Source of the DNA: an uncultured Bacteroidota bacterium
GTDB lineage: Bacteria; Bacteroidota; Bacteroidia; Chitinophagales; Chitinophagaceae
Length of the DNA: 5,078 nt
NCBI GenBank assembly: GCA_903929655.1
Contig: CAIYVS010000845.1
Location: forward strand, 1 to 5,078
Reading direction: 5' to 3'
A program made the position numbers and the translations under genes. Positions 1 to 5,078 of this stretch are shown in pieces. Below the pieces are notes generated by a model. That model saw only the letters and a list, made by a program, of their open reading frames with translations. It did not search any database and was not told the origin of the DNA. Numbering within the stretch: the first letter of the stretch is position 1; each line of letters begins with the position of its first letter.

Positions 1-975
1 GCACTAGGAAGATTGGCGCCAGAGCAATTAAGATCATTAAAGCATGTAGCCGGTATAGGTAGTATTGGCTCATCTACCCGGATAGAAGGTAGTAAACTAA
101 GTAATAAAGAAGTGGAAGTCTTATTAAGCAATCTTGAAATAAACAAATTTGCAACAAGAGATGAGCAGGAGGTGGCGGGCTATGCAGAAGTGATGAATAT
201 TGTTTTTCAGAATTATGAATACATACCACTTACAGAAAACTATATTCTTCAATTACACAGGGACCTGATGCAGTATAGCGAAAAAGATGAATGGCATAAA
301 GGTAATTACAAAAGATCGCCCAATCATGTGGGGGCTTATGGCCCTGATGGTAAAAGCCAGGGAATTGTATTTGAAACTGCAAGCCCTTTTGAAACCCCGA
401 TCAGGATGCGGGAACTTGTGGAGTGGGCAGCAGAAGCCCTTGATAAAAAAACACTTCATCCTTTGCTGGTTACGGCCTTATTTATTGTTGAGTTCTTAGC
501 CATACATCCTTTCCAGGATGGGAACGGAAGGTTATCGAGAATATTGACGACTTTCCTGCTCTTAAAGGCGGGCTATGCTTATGTGCCTTACTCATCGATG
601 GAGGCAGTGATAGAAGAAAACAAAGAAGCTTATTACCTGGCCTTGAGACAAACACAAGGCACAATAGGATCGCAGCAGCCCGACTGGCAGCCCTGGTTAT
701 TGTTTTTTTTAAGGACCATGCAGAAGCAAAAACAAAACTTGGAGGCCAAACTGGAAACAGAGCATTTGTTGTTGAGCAATATGCCTGAGCTATCTATGCA
801 AATAATGGAGTTGGTGAAGACAAGAGGGCGTATAACAAACAGCGAGGTGGTTACGATTACGAATGCCAATCGCAATACGGTGAAAAAACATTTTGAGACA
901 TTAGTAGCAGACCATTTTTTAAAGATGAACGGGAAGGGAAAGGGGGTTTGGTATAGTATGGGAATGGGGGAATAA
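1..975 (+). CDS. Fic-family protein AMP-transferase with C-terminal winged helix (5' end outside window)
   Basis: Fic enzymes usually transfer AMP from ATP to a hydroxyl side chain of a target protein. The reading frame is open from base 1, so the start lies upstream and the in-frame TTG at 13 is probably internal. Counting from the first visible codon, the catalytic motif HPFQDGNGRLSR is complete at about residues 169-180, with catalytic His169 and the phosphate-binding DGNGR. STRIEG at residues 25-30 fits the inhibitory (S/T)xxxE(G/N) motif; a motif placed N-terminal to the Fic core is the class II arrangement, so the enzyme is probably auto-inhibited. KRSPNHVGAYGPDG near residue 105 fits the target-binding flap. 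The last ~60 residues look like a winged helix (ITNSEVVTITNANRNTVKKHFETL, ending GKGVWYSM), common in stand-alone Fic proteins and suggesting DNA binding. The gene ends 48 bases before the membrane-protein gene. The Fic identity is secure; the target is unknown. Confidence 0.93.
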   Translation, partial: ALGRLAPEQLRSLKHVAGIGSIGSSTRIEGSKLSNKEVEVLLSNLEINKFATRDEQEVAGYAEVMNIVFQNYEYIPLTENYILQLHRDLMQYSEKDEWHKGNYKRSPNHVGAYGPDGKSQGIVFETASPFETPIRMRELVEWAAEALDKKTLHPLLVTALFIVEFLAIHPFQDGNGRLSRILTTFLLLKAGYAYVPYSSMEAVIEENKEAYYLALRQTQGTIGSQQPDWQPWLLFFLRTMQKQKQNLEAKLETEHLLLSNMPELSMQIMELVKTRGRITNSEVVTITNANRNTVKKHFETLVADHFLKMNGKGKGVWYSMGMGE

Positions 976-1023
976 GTTTTACAAGAATAAATAATACGAG
1001 AATTATATAAATGGGATTACTTT

Positions 1024-2001
1024 ATGAAACGTCCGGTTATCGCTAAGTTTTTCAGTGCTCTATTAAACATTGCAGCTTGTTCAATAGCTGTAACAATTAT
1101 TCTTTTTAGACAAAACTGGTTTGGTAGTGGGGACACATATGCGTTCATATTCTGGACTATCCCGCTTGCTGTTGGTCTTGCAGTTAGCGGGGGGACAATT
1201 ATCCAACTTATAAGAACAAATAATTTTTTACTACGTTTGCTTGTTATAATAGCTGCATCTGCTCTGATTTCTTTTCTCTGGATTTATTTTGTTTTTTTGA
1301 TTTTAGGGCCCTGGATCAACGCATTTAGTTTTCCTATTTTCTATCTATGGGTTTCAGGGAATTTTGTGCAACTGCTTTATTTGAATAGGTATTTGCCAAG
1401 GCCGGTTGAAAAAACTAAACTGTCAAAATTGTTACTTCGATTATTCTGGTTTCCGGTTATCTTAGTGGGAGTGGTTATAAGTATTTTTTTCATTTCATTT
1501 TTGACACCGCATTTTACCGGACCTGAAAAAGAAACCTACCTTATACCAGATAATTTTCAAGGAAAATTCATGGTAATTTATGGCGAAAAATGCGGCATAA
1601 ATCCGCGAAAAGAAAAAGGAAGAAGAATTCTGGAAATTCCAGGTAATGGTGTGCTGATCATTCAGCCAAAATTTGTAGCAGGAACTATAGACCATGAATA
1701 TTATTTTGTTGATAAAGCAGGTAAGAGGACAAAAATCAAGCAAATGTTAGATTATCCTGATCAAAAAAATAAGTTACCCGGAGTTTTGGTTGGAGGAGCC
1801 GGAGGTTTTGGAGGTGCTATGCCCAACGGAGGCAGTTCAAGCGAATCTCCTTTAGCAATTAATTTTACAGATTTTACTGTTTTTAACAAAGACATGCCTC
1901 AGATTGATGAAAGGGATGCTGCTGAGCTTTCAAATAAATTGGACTCATTGACAAGGGCTTTGGTTGATGAATGTAGGAAAACAGGAAACGATAAAAAGTA
2001 G
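1024..2001 (+). CDS. Five-TM membrane protein with C-terminal extracytoplasmic domain (DUF6843-like)
   Basis: This is a 325-residue protein of unknown function. Five hydrophobic segments are visible at about residues 9-28, 39-63, 70-94, 98-120 and 137-160. Basic residues cluster at the N-terminus (KRxxxxK), between TM2 and TM3 (R64, R71) and between TM4 and TM5 (R122 to R139). By the positive-inside rule the N-terminus is cytoplasmic and residues ~161-325 face the periplasm. That tail begins ETYLIPDNFQGKFMVIYG and continues ILEIPGNGVLIIQP and HEYYFVDKAGKRTKI. The pattern LIP-x-x-(F/Y)-x-G, then IP-x-x-G-x-L, then YYFVD-x-x-GKR recalls the DUF6843 domain, but this is from memory and unconfirmed. 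A Gly-rich loop (residues 253-270) and a Ser-rich stretch interrupt the domain; the end is acidic and helical. The ATG at 1024 gives a natural membrane N-terminus. The gene reads as more AT-rich than the capsid genes, and no phage role is evident. Confidence 0.85.
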   Translation: MKRPVIAKFFSALLNIAACSIAVTIILFRQNWFGSGDTYAFIFWTIPLAVGLAVSGGTIIQLIRTNNFLLRLLVIIAASALISFLWIYFVFLILGPWINAFSFPIFYLWVSGNFVQLLYLNRYLPRPVEKTKLSKLLLRLFWFPVILVGVVISIFFISFLTPHFTGPEKETYLIPDNFQGKFMVIYGEKCGINPRKEKGRRILEIPGNGVLIIQPKFVAGTIDHEYYFVDKAGKRTKIKQMLDYPDQKNKLPGVLVGGAGGFGGAMPNGGSSSESPLAINFTDFTVFNKDMPQIDERDAAELSNKLDSLTRALVDECRKTGNDKK

Positions 2002-2061
2002 TCCACAAATAGGTTAAATGCTACTATTTTCGCAACAAAATAATCTTAATGCATTAAAATT

Positions 2062-2104
2062 CCCCGTTATATCATGCCTCAAAAACATGCCCCAAAAAAC
2101 GGGG
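2062..2104 (+). repeat. Inverted repeat CCCCGTT/AACGGGG enclosing a tandem 13-mer
   Basis: CCCCGTT (2062-2068) and AACGGGG (2098-2104) are perfect complements. Between them are two adjacent copies of a 13-mer, CATGCCTCAAAAA (2073-2085) and CATGCCCCAAAAA (2086-2098), differing at one base; the last base of the second copy is shared with the right arm. No T-tract follows on the + strand, so it is not a standard terminator there. On the - strand the right arm is followed by AATTTTAAT, which would be a weak terminator at best. The repeats are seen directly; a protein-binding or attachment role is speculation. Confidence 0.75.
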
Positions 2105-2199
2105 AGGTACTGATAACGTATAGTTTCATAATTATCAATTAATTACGACGAAAAAATTTTCTGTCATACGGCAGTTTTGCCCGTGTCATAGAAAAAAGA

Positions 2200-2231
2200 T
2201 TTGCAGGTTTTTGGGGCTGGTTGCATCTTTG
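2200..2231 (+). promoter_or_regulatory. Weak Bacteroidota-type promoter candidate upstream of the protease gene
   Basis: TTTG (2200-2203) is followed 20 bases later by CATCTTTG (2224-2231). This matches the Bacteroidota -33/-7 pattern TTTG and TAnnTTTG with one mismatch, at an acceptable spacing. Two overlapping alternatives fit about as well: TTTG at 2176 with AAGATTTG at 2196, and TTTG at 2210 with CAGATTTG at 2235. The motif is short and the region AT-rich, so chance is a real possibility. Confidence 0.15.
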
Positions 2232-2336
2232 TGTCAGATTTGAAGCGGATATATAAAAAAAGACGCAGATGATTGGGAAAAGAACCGGAAAACTTCTTTT
2301 TCATTGTTAGAAAAAATTAAAAAACCTTTACCTGTC

Positions 2337-3347
2337 ATGCTTGAAAAATTCAGGAAAACAGACAAAGAGTACATACTCTCAGACAGCTCGGTAAATGAGT
2401 ACGGCTTCCGCCTCCTTACTTCGGGTTACCAATTAGAAGCTTTTCAGAAAAATCCGATCGGGTATTATATGCACCGGCGCGAGGATGGCGTGGTGCTGAA
2501 ATGGGAAGACCTGCGTATGGAGGACGACAAGATATGGGGCAGCCCTGTGATAAACCTAAGCAATGAACGCGGACAGCAAACCTGCGACGAAGTGGAGAAT
2601 GGTTTTTTGAATGCTGCAAGTGTGGGACATATCGTGGTGCTGGAGTACAGTACGGACCCTGCAATGATGCTGCCGGGACAAACGGGGCCAACGATCACCA
2701 AATGGTATAACAAGGAATGCAGCCTGGTGGATATACCGGGGAATTGCAATGCGCTTACCCAACTGTATGATGCACAAGAAAATGAAATAAGGCTGGCAGA
2801 TTTTAGCAATCAACTGCTGATAAAGGACATTATTAAACAGGATATTGCAACTGCAATTTGTGAAGAACTGAATCTTGGTGCGGCGGATGATGCAACGGTG
2901 CTTGCTGCAATAAAGGAGCTGGGGATGAAGATAGCAAAAGCGGAGCAGGTGGAAGCTGAAAATAAGTTGCTGCTGAATGATAAGACTTTATTGCAGCAGG
3001 AACTACAAGAGCTGAAAACACGGCATGCGAAATATGAAATAAGCAGCCTGCTGGATGCGGCAATGGAAGGCCGGAAAATTACAAGAGAGTTAAGAGATAA
3101 GTTATCTGCAGATTATGCGGACAACAGCGAAGGGCTGAGATCATTACTACATGCTATGCCCGCCTACATATCTATTGTAGAGAACCTGCGGAACGCTGAA
3201 CGCGAAAAAATACAAATGCAATGGAGCTGGGACGATTTTGAAGAACAGGACCCCAGCGGCAAAAAACTAAAAGAGCTGAAAGCAAATAACCCTGAACGCT
3301 ACAAAGAGATTTTTAAAGACAAATTTGAAGCTGAACTGAAAAGTTAG
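2337..3347 (+). CDS. Phage prohead protease with C-terminal scaffold-like domain
   Basis: A 336-residue protein if started at the ATG at 2337; an in-frame TTG at 2304 would add 11 residues. ATG is preferred and follows an A-rich leader. Residues ~10-145 follow the prohead serine-protease (HK97/U35-type) pattern: NPIGYYMHRR with candidate catalytic His46; LKWEDLRMEDDKIWGSPVIN; VENGFLNAASVGH with candidate nucleophile Ser95; and KWYNKECSLVDIPGNCNAL, where Glu127 could complete a triad. The 49-residue His-to-Ser spacing is plausible for the family. Residues ~160-336 are helical and charged. They include a coiled-coil stretch (~195-235), GRKITRELRDKL (245-256) and the tail WSWDDFEEQDPSGKKL...NNPERYKEIFKDKF, similar in style to Mu gpI-like and other Bacteroidota phage protease/scaffold tails. 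In this family the scaffold end directs prohead assembly and the protease then clears it. The capsid gene follows after a structured 246-base gap. Protease identity is strong; scaffold function is inferred. Confidence 0.85.
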   Translation: MLEKFRKTDKEYILSDSSVNEYGFRLLTSGYQLEAFQKNPIGYYMHRREDGVVLKWEDLRMEDDKIWGSPVINLSNERGQQTCDEVENGFLNAASVGHIVVLEYSTDPAMMLPGQTGPTITKWYNKECSLVDIPGNCNALTQLYDAQENEIRLADFSNQLLIKDIIKQDIATAICEELNLGAADDATVLAAIKELGMKIAKAEQVEAENKLLLNDKTLLQQELQELKTRHAKYEISSLLDAAMEGRKITRELRDKLSADYADNSEGLRSLLHAMPAYISIVENLRNAEREKIQMQWSWDDFEEQDPSGKKLKELKANNPERYKEIFKDKFEAELKS

Positions 3348-3355
3348 CATTTCCC

Positions 3356-3414
3356 ATCCCAAGGCTATTTTCATAGCAAAAAATATTTAGGAAGGTTTCA
3401 TTGGTAATTGGGAT
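3356..3414 (+). promoter_or_regulatory. Upstream stem able to compete with the base of the capsid leader
   Basis: ATCCCAA (3356-3362) can pair perfectly with TTGGGAT (3408-3414), enclosing a small hairpin GCTAT-TTTC-ATAGC (3364-3377). The same TGGGA bases (3409-3413) also pair with TCCCA at 3535-3539, so the two folds exclude each other. The downstream partner lies in a 9-base direct repeat, TTTCCCATC, found at 3350-3358 and 3533-3541. The pairings are seen in the sequence; a switching role is inference. Confidence 0.3.
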
Positions 3415-3539
3415 ACAGAAGCCGGGCCCGGGCAGAGGGTTTTAGTCTCAATTTTTGGTAGGATTTATTGAGATACCTATTCTTAGGTGAGGAGCTTGTT
3501 TTGTGTTGTCAACTCTCCCGGTCCCCCGGCTTTTTCCCA
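3409..3539 (+). ncRNA. Candidate structured 5' leader RNA of the capsid gene (three-way junction)
   Basis: Manual folding gives a long closing stem. TGGGA (3409-3413) pairs with TCCCA (3535-3539). After a 3-base bulge, 3417-3426 pairs with 3525-3534 (AGAAGCCGGG with CCCGGCTTTT, one G-U). After a 1x3 internal loop, CCGGG (3428-3432) pairs with CCCGG (3517-3521). After a single-C bulge, AGAG (3434-3437) pairs with CTCT (3513-3516). Inside sit two neighbouring hairpins: TCTCAAT/ATTGAGA (3446-3452/3467-3473) and ACCTA-TTCT-TAGGT (3475-3488). The 3' strand of the closing stem runs into TTTTT (3531-3535), so the fold could also act as a terminator or attenuator 55-60 bases before the capsid ATG. 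I do not recognise it as a known RNA family. No energy calculation or covariation was possible. Confidence 0.45.
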
Positions 3540-3571
3540 TCGGAATTTTACACTGTTTTTTCATTATCACC

Positions 3572-3593
3572 AAAAAATAAATTTCAAACACTT
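3572..3593 (+). promoter_or_regulatory. A-rich translation leader of the capsid gene
   Basis: The bases just before the ATG at 3594 are A-rich (AAAAAATAAATTT, then CAAACACTT) and contain no Shine-Dalgarno sequence. This is the usual Bacteroidota arrangement, where A-rich leaders support strong initiation. It supports choosing 3594 over the TTG at 3468, which would run the protein through the GC-rich leader stem. Confidence 0.5.
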
Positions 3594-4508
3594 ATGGCAA
3601 TTCAAAGAGAAATATGGGAAGACCATATAGAGGGGAACCTCTTTAAAAACAACGAATTTTTGCTAGCGTCCTACGATGCCAGCCAGTATGTACTGCAGGG
3701 TAAAGTGGTGCATATACCGCAGGCGGGAAGCACAGCAAATATTGTAAAGAACAGGAGCAGCCTGCCTGCCACTGTAACACAACGTTCTGACTCGGATGTT
3801 ACTTATACGCTGGACGAGTTTAGCACAGACCCTATACTGATACCTAATGCAGATACGATAGAGCTTAGCTATAACAAACGTGAAAGTGTATTGAGTGAAT
3901 ATGAGTCTGCACTGCGCCAACTGATATCTGAGTCTGTATTGTATGACTGGGCGCCGGGAAATGCAGGCAGCATACTTCGTACAAGCGGTGCCGCGGTAAC
4001 ATCTACATTGGGAAGCACGACAGGAAACAGGAAAAAATTTGTAGCCAATGACCTGAAGGCTGCGCAACTGGCGCTTAATAAACAAAATATTGCGCTGGAA
4101 GACAGGTATGCATTGCTGAGTGCTGATATGTATGCACAGCTTACGGATGATTTGACACTGACACAGTATCGCGATTTCAGCCTGGCATTTGATGCCAAAG
4201 ATGGTATACTGGGAAAATTGTTTGGCTTTAATATCATGATGCGCAGCAATGTTATTTCTTACACAAACGATACTACACCGGTGGCCAAGGCCTTTGGGTC
4301 TGTAGCGGCAAGTGACGATAATGATACAGTGCTGTGCTGGCAGATGAACGCTGTGGAACGTGCGGTAGGTGATATTACTTTCTTTGAAAAGATAGGAGAT
4401 CCTACTTATTATGGAGACGTATATAGTGTGGCCATACGTATGGGCGCCCGCATACGCCGCAATGACCAACTGGGTATTGTAGCTATTGTGCAGTCTGCTT
4501 CTGCTTAG
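3594..4508 (+). CDS. Phage major capsid protein (HK97-fold type)
   Basis: A 304-residue protein that would form the phage head shell. The frame extends upstream to a TTG at 3468, but those 42 codons (RYLFLGEELVLCCQLSRSPG...) do not look like a capsid N-terminus. The ATG at 3594 gives MAIQREIWEDHIEGNLFKNNEFL, typical of Bacteroidota phage capsid proteins. Supporting features are GKVVHIPQAG (36-45) and TYTLDEFSTDPILIPNADTIELSYNKR (70-96), which recalls the extended-loop and spine-helix entry. Further support comes from ALLSADMYAQLTDD in the middle and the C-terminal strand YGDVYSVAIRMGARIRRNDQLGIVAIVQ. No long N-terminal delta/scaffold segment precedes the shell domain, which fits scaffold function being supplied by the upstream protease gene. 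A strong terminator follows 19 bases after the stop, as expected for the most highly expressed structural gene. The call rests on pattern recognition without a database search. Confidence 0.85.
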   Translation: MAIQREIWEDHIEGNLFKNNEFLLASYDASQYVLQGKVVHIPQAGSTANIVKNRSSLPATVTQRSDSDVTYTLDEFSTDPILIPNADTIELSYNKRESVLSEYESALRQLISESVLYDWAPGNAGSILRTSGAAVTSTLGSTTGNRKKFVANDLKAAQLALNKQNIALEDRYALLSADMYAQLTDDLTLTQYRDFSLAFDAKDGILGKLFGFNIMMRSNVISYTNDTTPVAKAFGSVAASDDNDTVLCWQMNAVERAVGDITFFEKIGDPTYYGDVYSVAIRMGARIRRNDQLGIVAIVQSASA

Positions 4509-4527
4509 GTTGAATATTAAATTATAT

Positions 4528-4563
4528 GGAGTGGTAAGCTCCGGAATTACCACTCCCATTTTT
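4528..4563 (+). terminator. Strong intrinsic terminator after the capsid gene
   Basis: A perfect 10-base-pair stem, GGAGTGGTAA (4528-4537) with TTACCACTCC (4547-4556), closes a 9-base loop and is followed by CATTTTT (4557-4563). It starts 19 bases after the capsid stop. It should cap the capsid transcript and reduce, by read-through, expression of the small genes downstream. Confidence 0.85.
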
Positions 4564-4578
4564 CTAAAAACCCAGGAT

Positions 4579-4839
4579 ATGGAAACTGTGAAAGTGTGGG
4601 TGCTGGCAGGGACGGTATGTGTGTTGGCAGCGGTGCTTGGCTTTATGATAAAATTAGTTACTAAAGAAGTTATTAAACGGCTGGACGATATAGTAAACGA
4701 ACTGAAGCAACTCACCAAAACCTCAACGGCGCAGAAAGAAAAGATAAAATACCTGCAAGACCAGGATATCCTCATCAATGGTCGCCTTAACGAACACTCG
4801 GGCCGCATCCGCAGCCTGGAACTGAAAGTACAGAAGTAA
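4579..4839 (+). CDS. Small single-TM, coiled-coil protein of the phage module
   Basis: An 86-residue protein starting METVKVWVLAG. The open frame reaches back to an ATG at 4486, but that start overlaps the capsid gene and reads through the terminator, so the ATG at 4579 is preferred. Residues ~6-27 form one membrane segment. Residues ~30-85 are charged and helical with spaced hydrophobics (L35, I38, L42, L45, I56, L59, I66, L70, I77, L80), a likely coiled coil. The layout of N-terminal TM plus coil is that of small phage lysis proteins such as inner-membrane spanins or single-TM holins. However, positive charges just after the TM (K25, K29, K33, R34) suggest the coil is cytoplasmic, which argues against a spanin. 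Function is unknown; the gene lies between the capsid terminator and another small gene. Confidence 0.7.
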   Translation: METVKVWVLAGTVCVLAAVLGFMIKLVTKEVIKRLDDIVNELKQLTKTSTAQKEKIKYLQDQDILINGRLNEHSGRIRSLELKVQK

Positions 4840-4906
4840 AAATCAAAGAAATTATTTAACCAGACCTTGAAGCCCATTATGGGTTTGGGGTAAAATCACC
4901 AATAAA

Positions 4907-5078
4907 ATGTTTTGCTCTAAAATAAAAAGCCAGATAAAGACAGCTATGCAACATTTTGACAGCTATATAGATGCTCATGTTGACACAGCCCTGAAAATTA
5001 CGACAGCCCTGAAAAATGTGCTCAGCTCACCGGTAGCGGATGTTGTTACTGCAATTATTCCAGGAGAGCTGGATAACA
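4907..5078 (+). CDS. Start of a small unidentified phage-module protein (3' end outside window)
   Basis: The frame opens with an ATG at 4907 and stays open to the window edge, giving 57 residues: it begins MFCSKIKSQIKTAMQHFDSY and continues through IDAHVDTALKITTALKNVL and SSPVADVVTAIIPGELDN. The composition is protein-like and helical, with hydrophobic runs in VADVVTAIIPG but no clear TM segment. A Cys at position 3 is too close to the start for a lipoprotein signal. The pattern MFCSK...FDSYIDAHV...TALK...SSPVADVVTAIIPGE matches my memory of short hypothetical proteins in Bacteroidota phage regions, with no assigned function. An A-rich leader (AAAATCACCAATAAA) precedes the ATG. A weak hairpin, AAGCCC-ATTAT-GGGTTT (4870-4886), lies between it and the previous gene. 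Confidence 0.65.
   Translation, partial: MFCSKIKSQIKTAMQHFDSYIDAHVDTALKITTALKNVLSSPVADVVTAIIPGELDN

Larger units (their letters stand above)
2002..2336. other. AT-rich intergenic region between membrane protein and head module
   Basis: No convincing gene is visible on either strand. The stretch holds a tandem 13-base repeat inside an inverted repeat (2062-2104), and a 6-base inverted repeat TGATAA/TTATCA (2111-2116, 2132-2137). It also has two copies of TGTCATA (2162-2168, 2184-2190) and weak promoter-like matches between 2176 and 2242. The protease frame is open from just after a TGA at 2241, but it contains no ATG or GTG before 2337. No intrinsic terminator with a T-tract is seen after the membrane-protein gene. 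Confidence 0.6.

Noticed and set aside
2073..2098. CRISPR-like repeat
   Set aside because: There are only two copies of 13 bases, directly adjacent and with no spacer.
2244..2336. An upstream in-frame extension of the protease (reads KKDADDWEKNRKTSF)
   Set aside because: It looks mildly protein-like but has no ATG or GTG, only a TTG at 2304, and AT-rich DNA readily gives Lys-rich open frames.
2465..2813. Several overlapping - strand open frames opposite the protease gene
   Set aside because: They are short, overlap each other in different frames, are low-complexity (Ser, Pro, His, Cys) and show no motifs.
3468..3593. A 42-codon N-terminal extension of the capsid gene from a TTG
   Set aside because: The peptide is Cys- and Pro-rich and unlike capsid N-termini, it covers the structured leader, and a good ATG with an A-rich leader lies at 3594.
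4486..4578. A longer start for the small TM protein
   Set aside because: It overlaps the end of the capsid gene and translates through the terminator hairpin; the ATG at 4579 gives a normal membrane N-terminus.
3663..4877. A 404-codon open frame on the - strand spanning the capsid gene and the next gene
   Set aside because: It is rich in Cys, Tyr, Arg and Ile runs, has no recognisable domain, runs through a terminator and lies antisense to two credible genes. It is a codon-usage shadow.
4870..4886. A second terminator, AAGCCC-ATTAT-GGGTTT
   Set aside because: The stem is only six pairs with one G-U, and GGGG rather than a T-tract follows.

Overview
The window looks like Bacteroidota DNA, probably a Chitinophagaceae- or Flavobacteriia-like host, carrying part of a tailed-phage or prophage head-gene module. 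Three things point this way. Start sites have A-rich leaders and no Shine-Dalgarno sequence. The capsid and protease proteins have the style of Bacteroidota prophage proteins. The gene at the right edge resembles a small protein I associate with Bacteroidota phage regions. All genes that can be supported lie on the + strand.

Left part (1-2001): the 3' portion of a Fic-family AMP-transferase gene with an intact catalytic motif, an N-terminal inhibitory motif and a C-terminal winged helix. It is followed after 48 bases by a five-TM membrane protein whose C-terminal domain probably lies outside the cytoplasm. Neither is a phage structural gene. They are either host genes beside the phage module or accessory cargo.

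Middle (2002-2336): a gene-free, AT-rich stretch with a tandem 13-base repeat inside an inverted repeat, and only weak promoter-like matches.

Right part (2337-5078): the head module. It holds a prohead protease with a C-terminal scaffold-like extension, a 246-base intergenic leader, an HK97-fold-type major capsid protein, a strong intrinsic terminator, a small single-TM/coiled-coil protein, and the start of a small unidentified protein cut by the window edge. The protease and scaffold would drive prohead assembly and maturation of the capsid protein. No terminase, portal or tail gene is visible.

The most interesting signal is the leader between protease and capsid. It can fold by hand into a long GC-rich closing stem enclosing two adjacent hairpins, a three-way-junction shape, ending in a T-tract. 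A competing upstream pairing exists for the base of the stem. It could be an undescribed cis-regulatory RNA or processing element controlling capsid expression. This rests on manual base pairing only.
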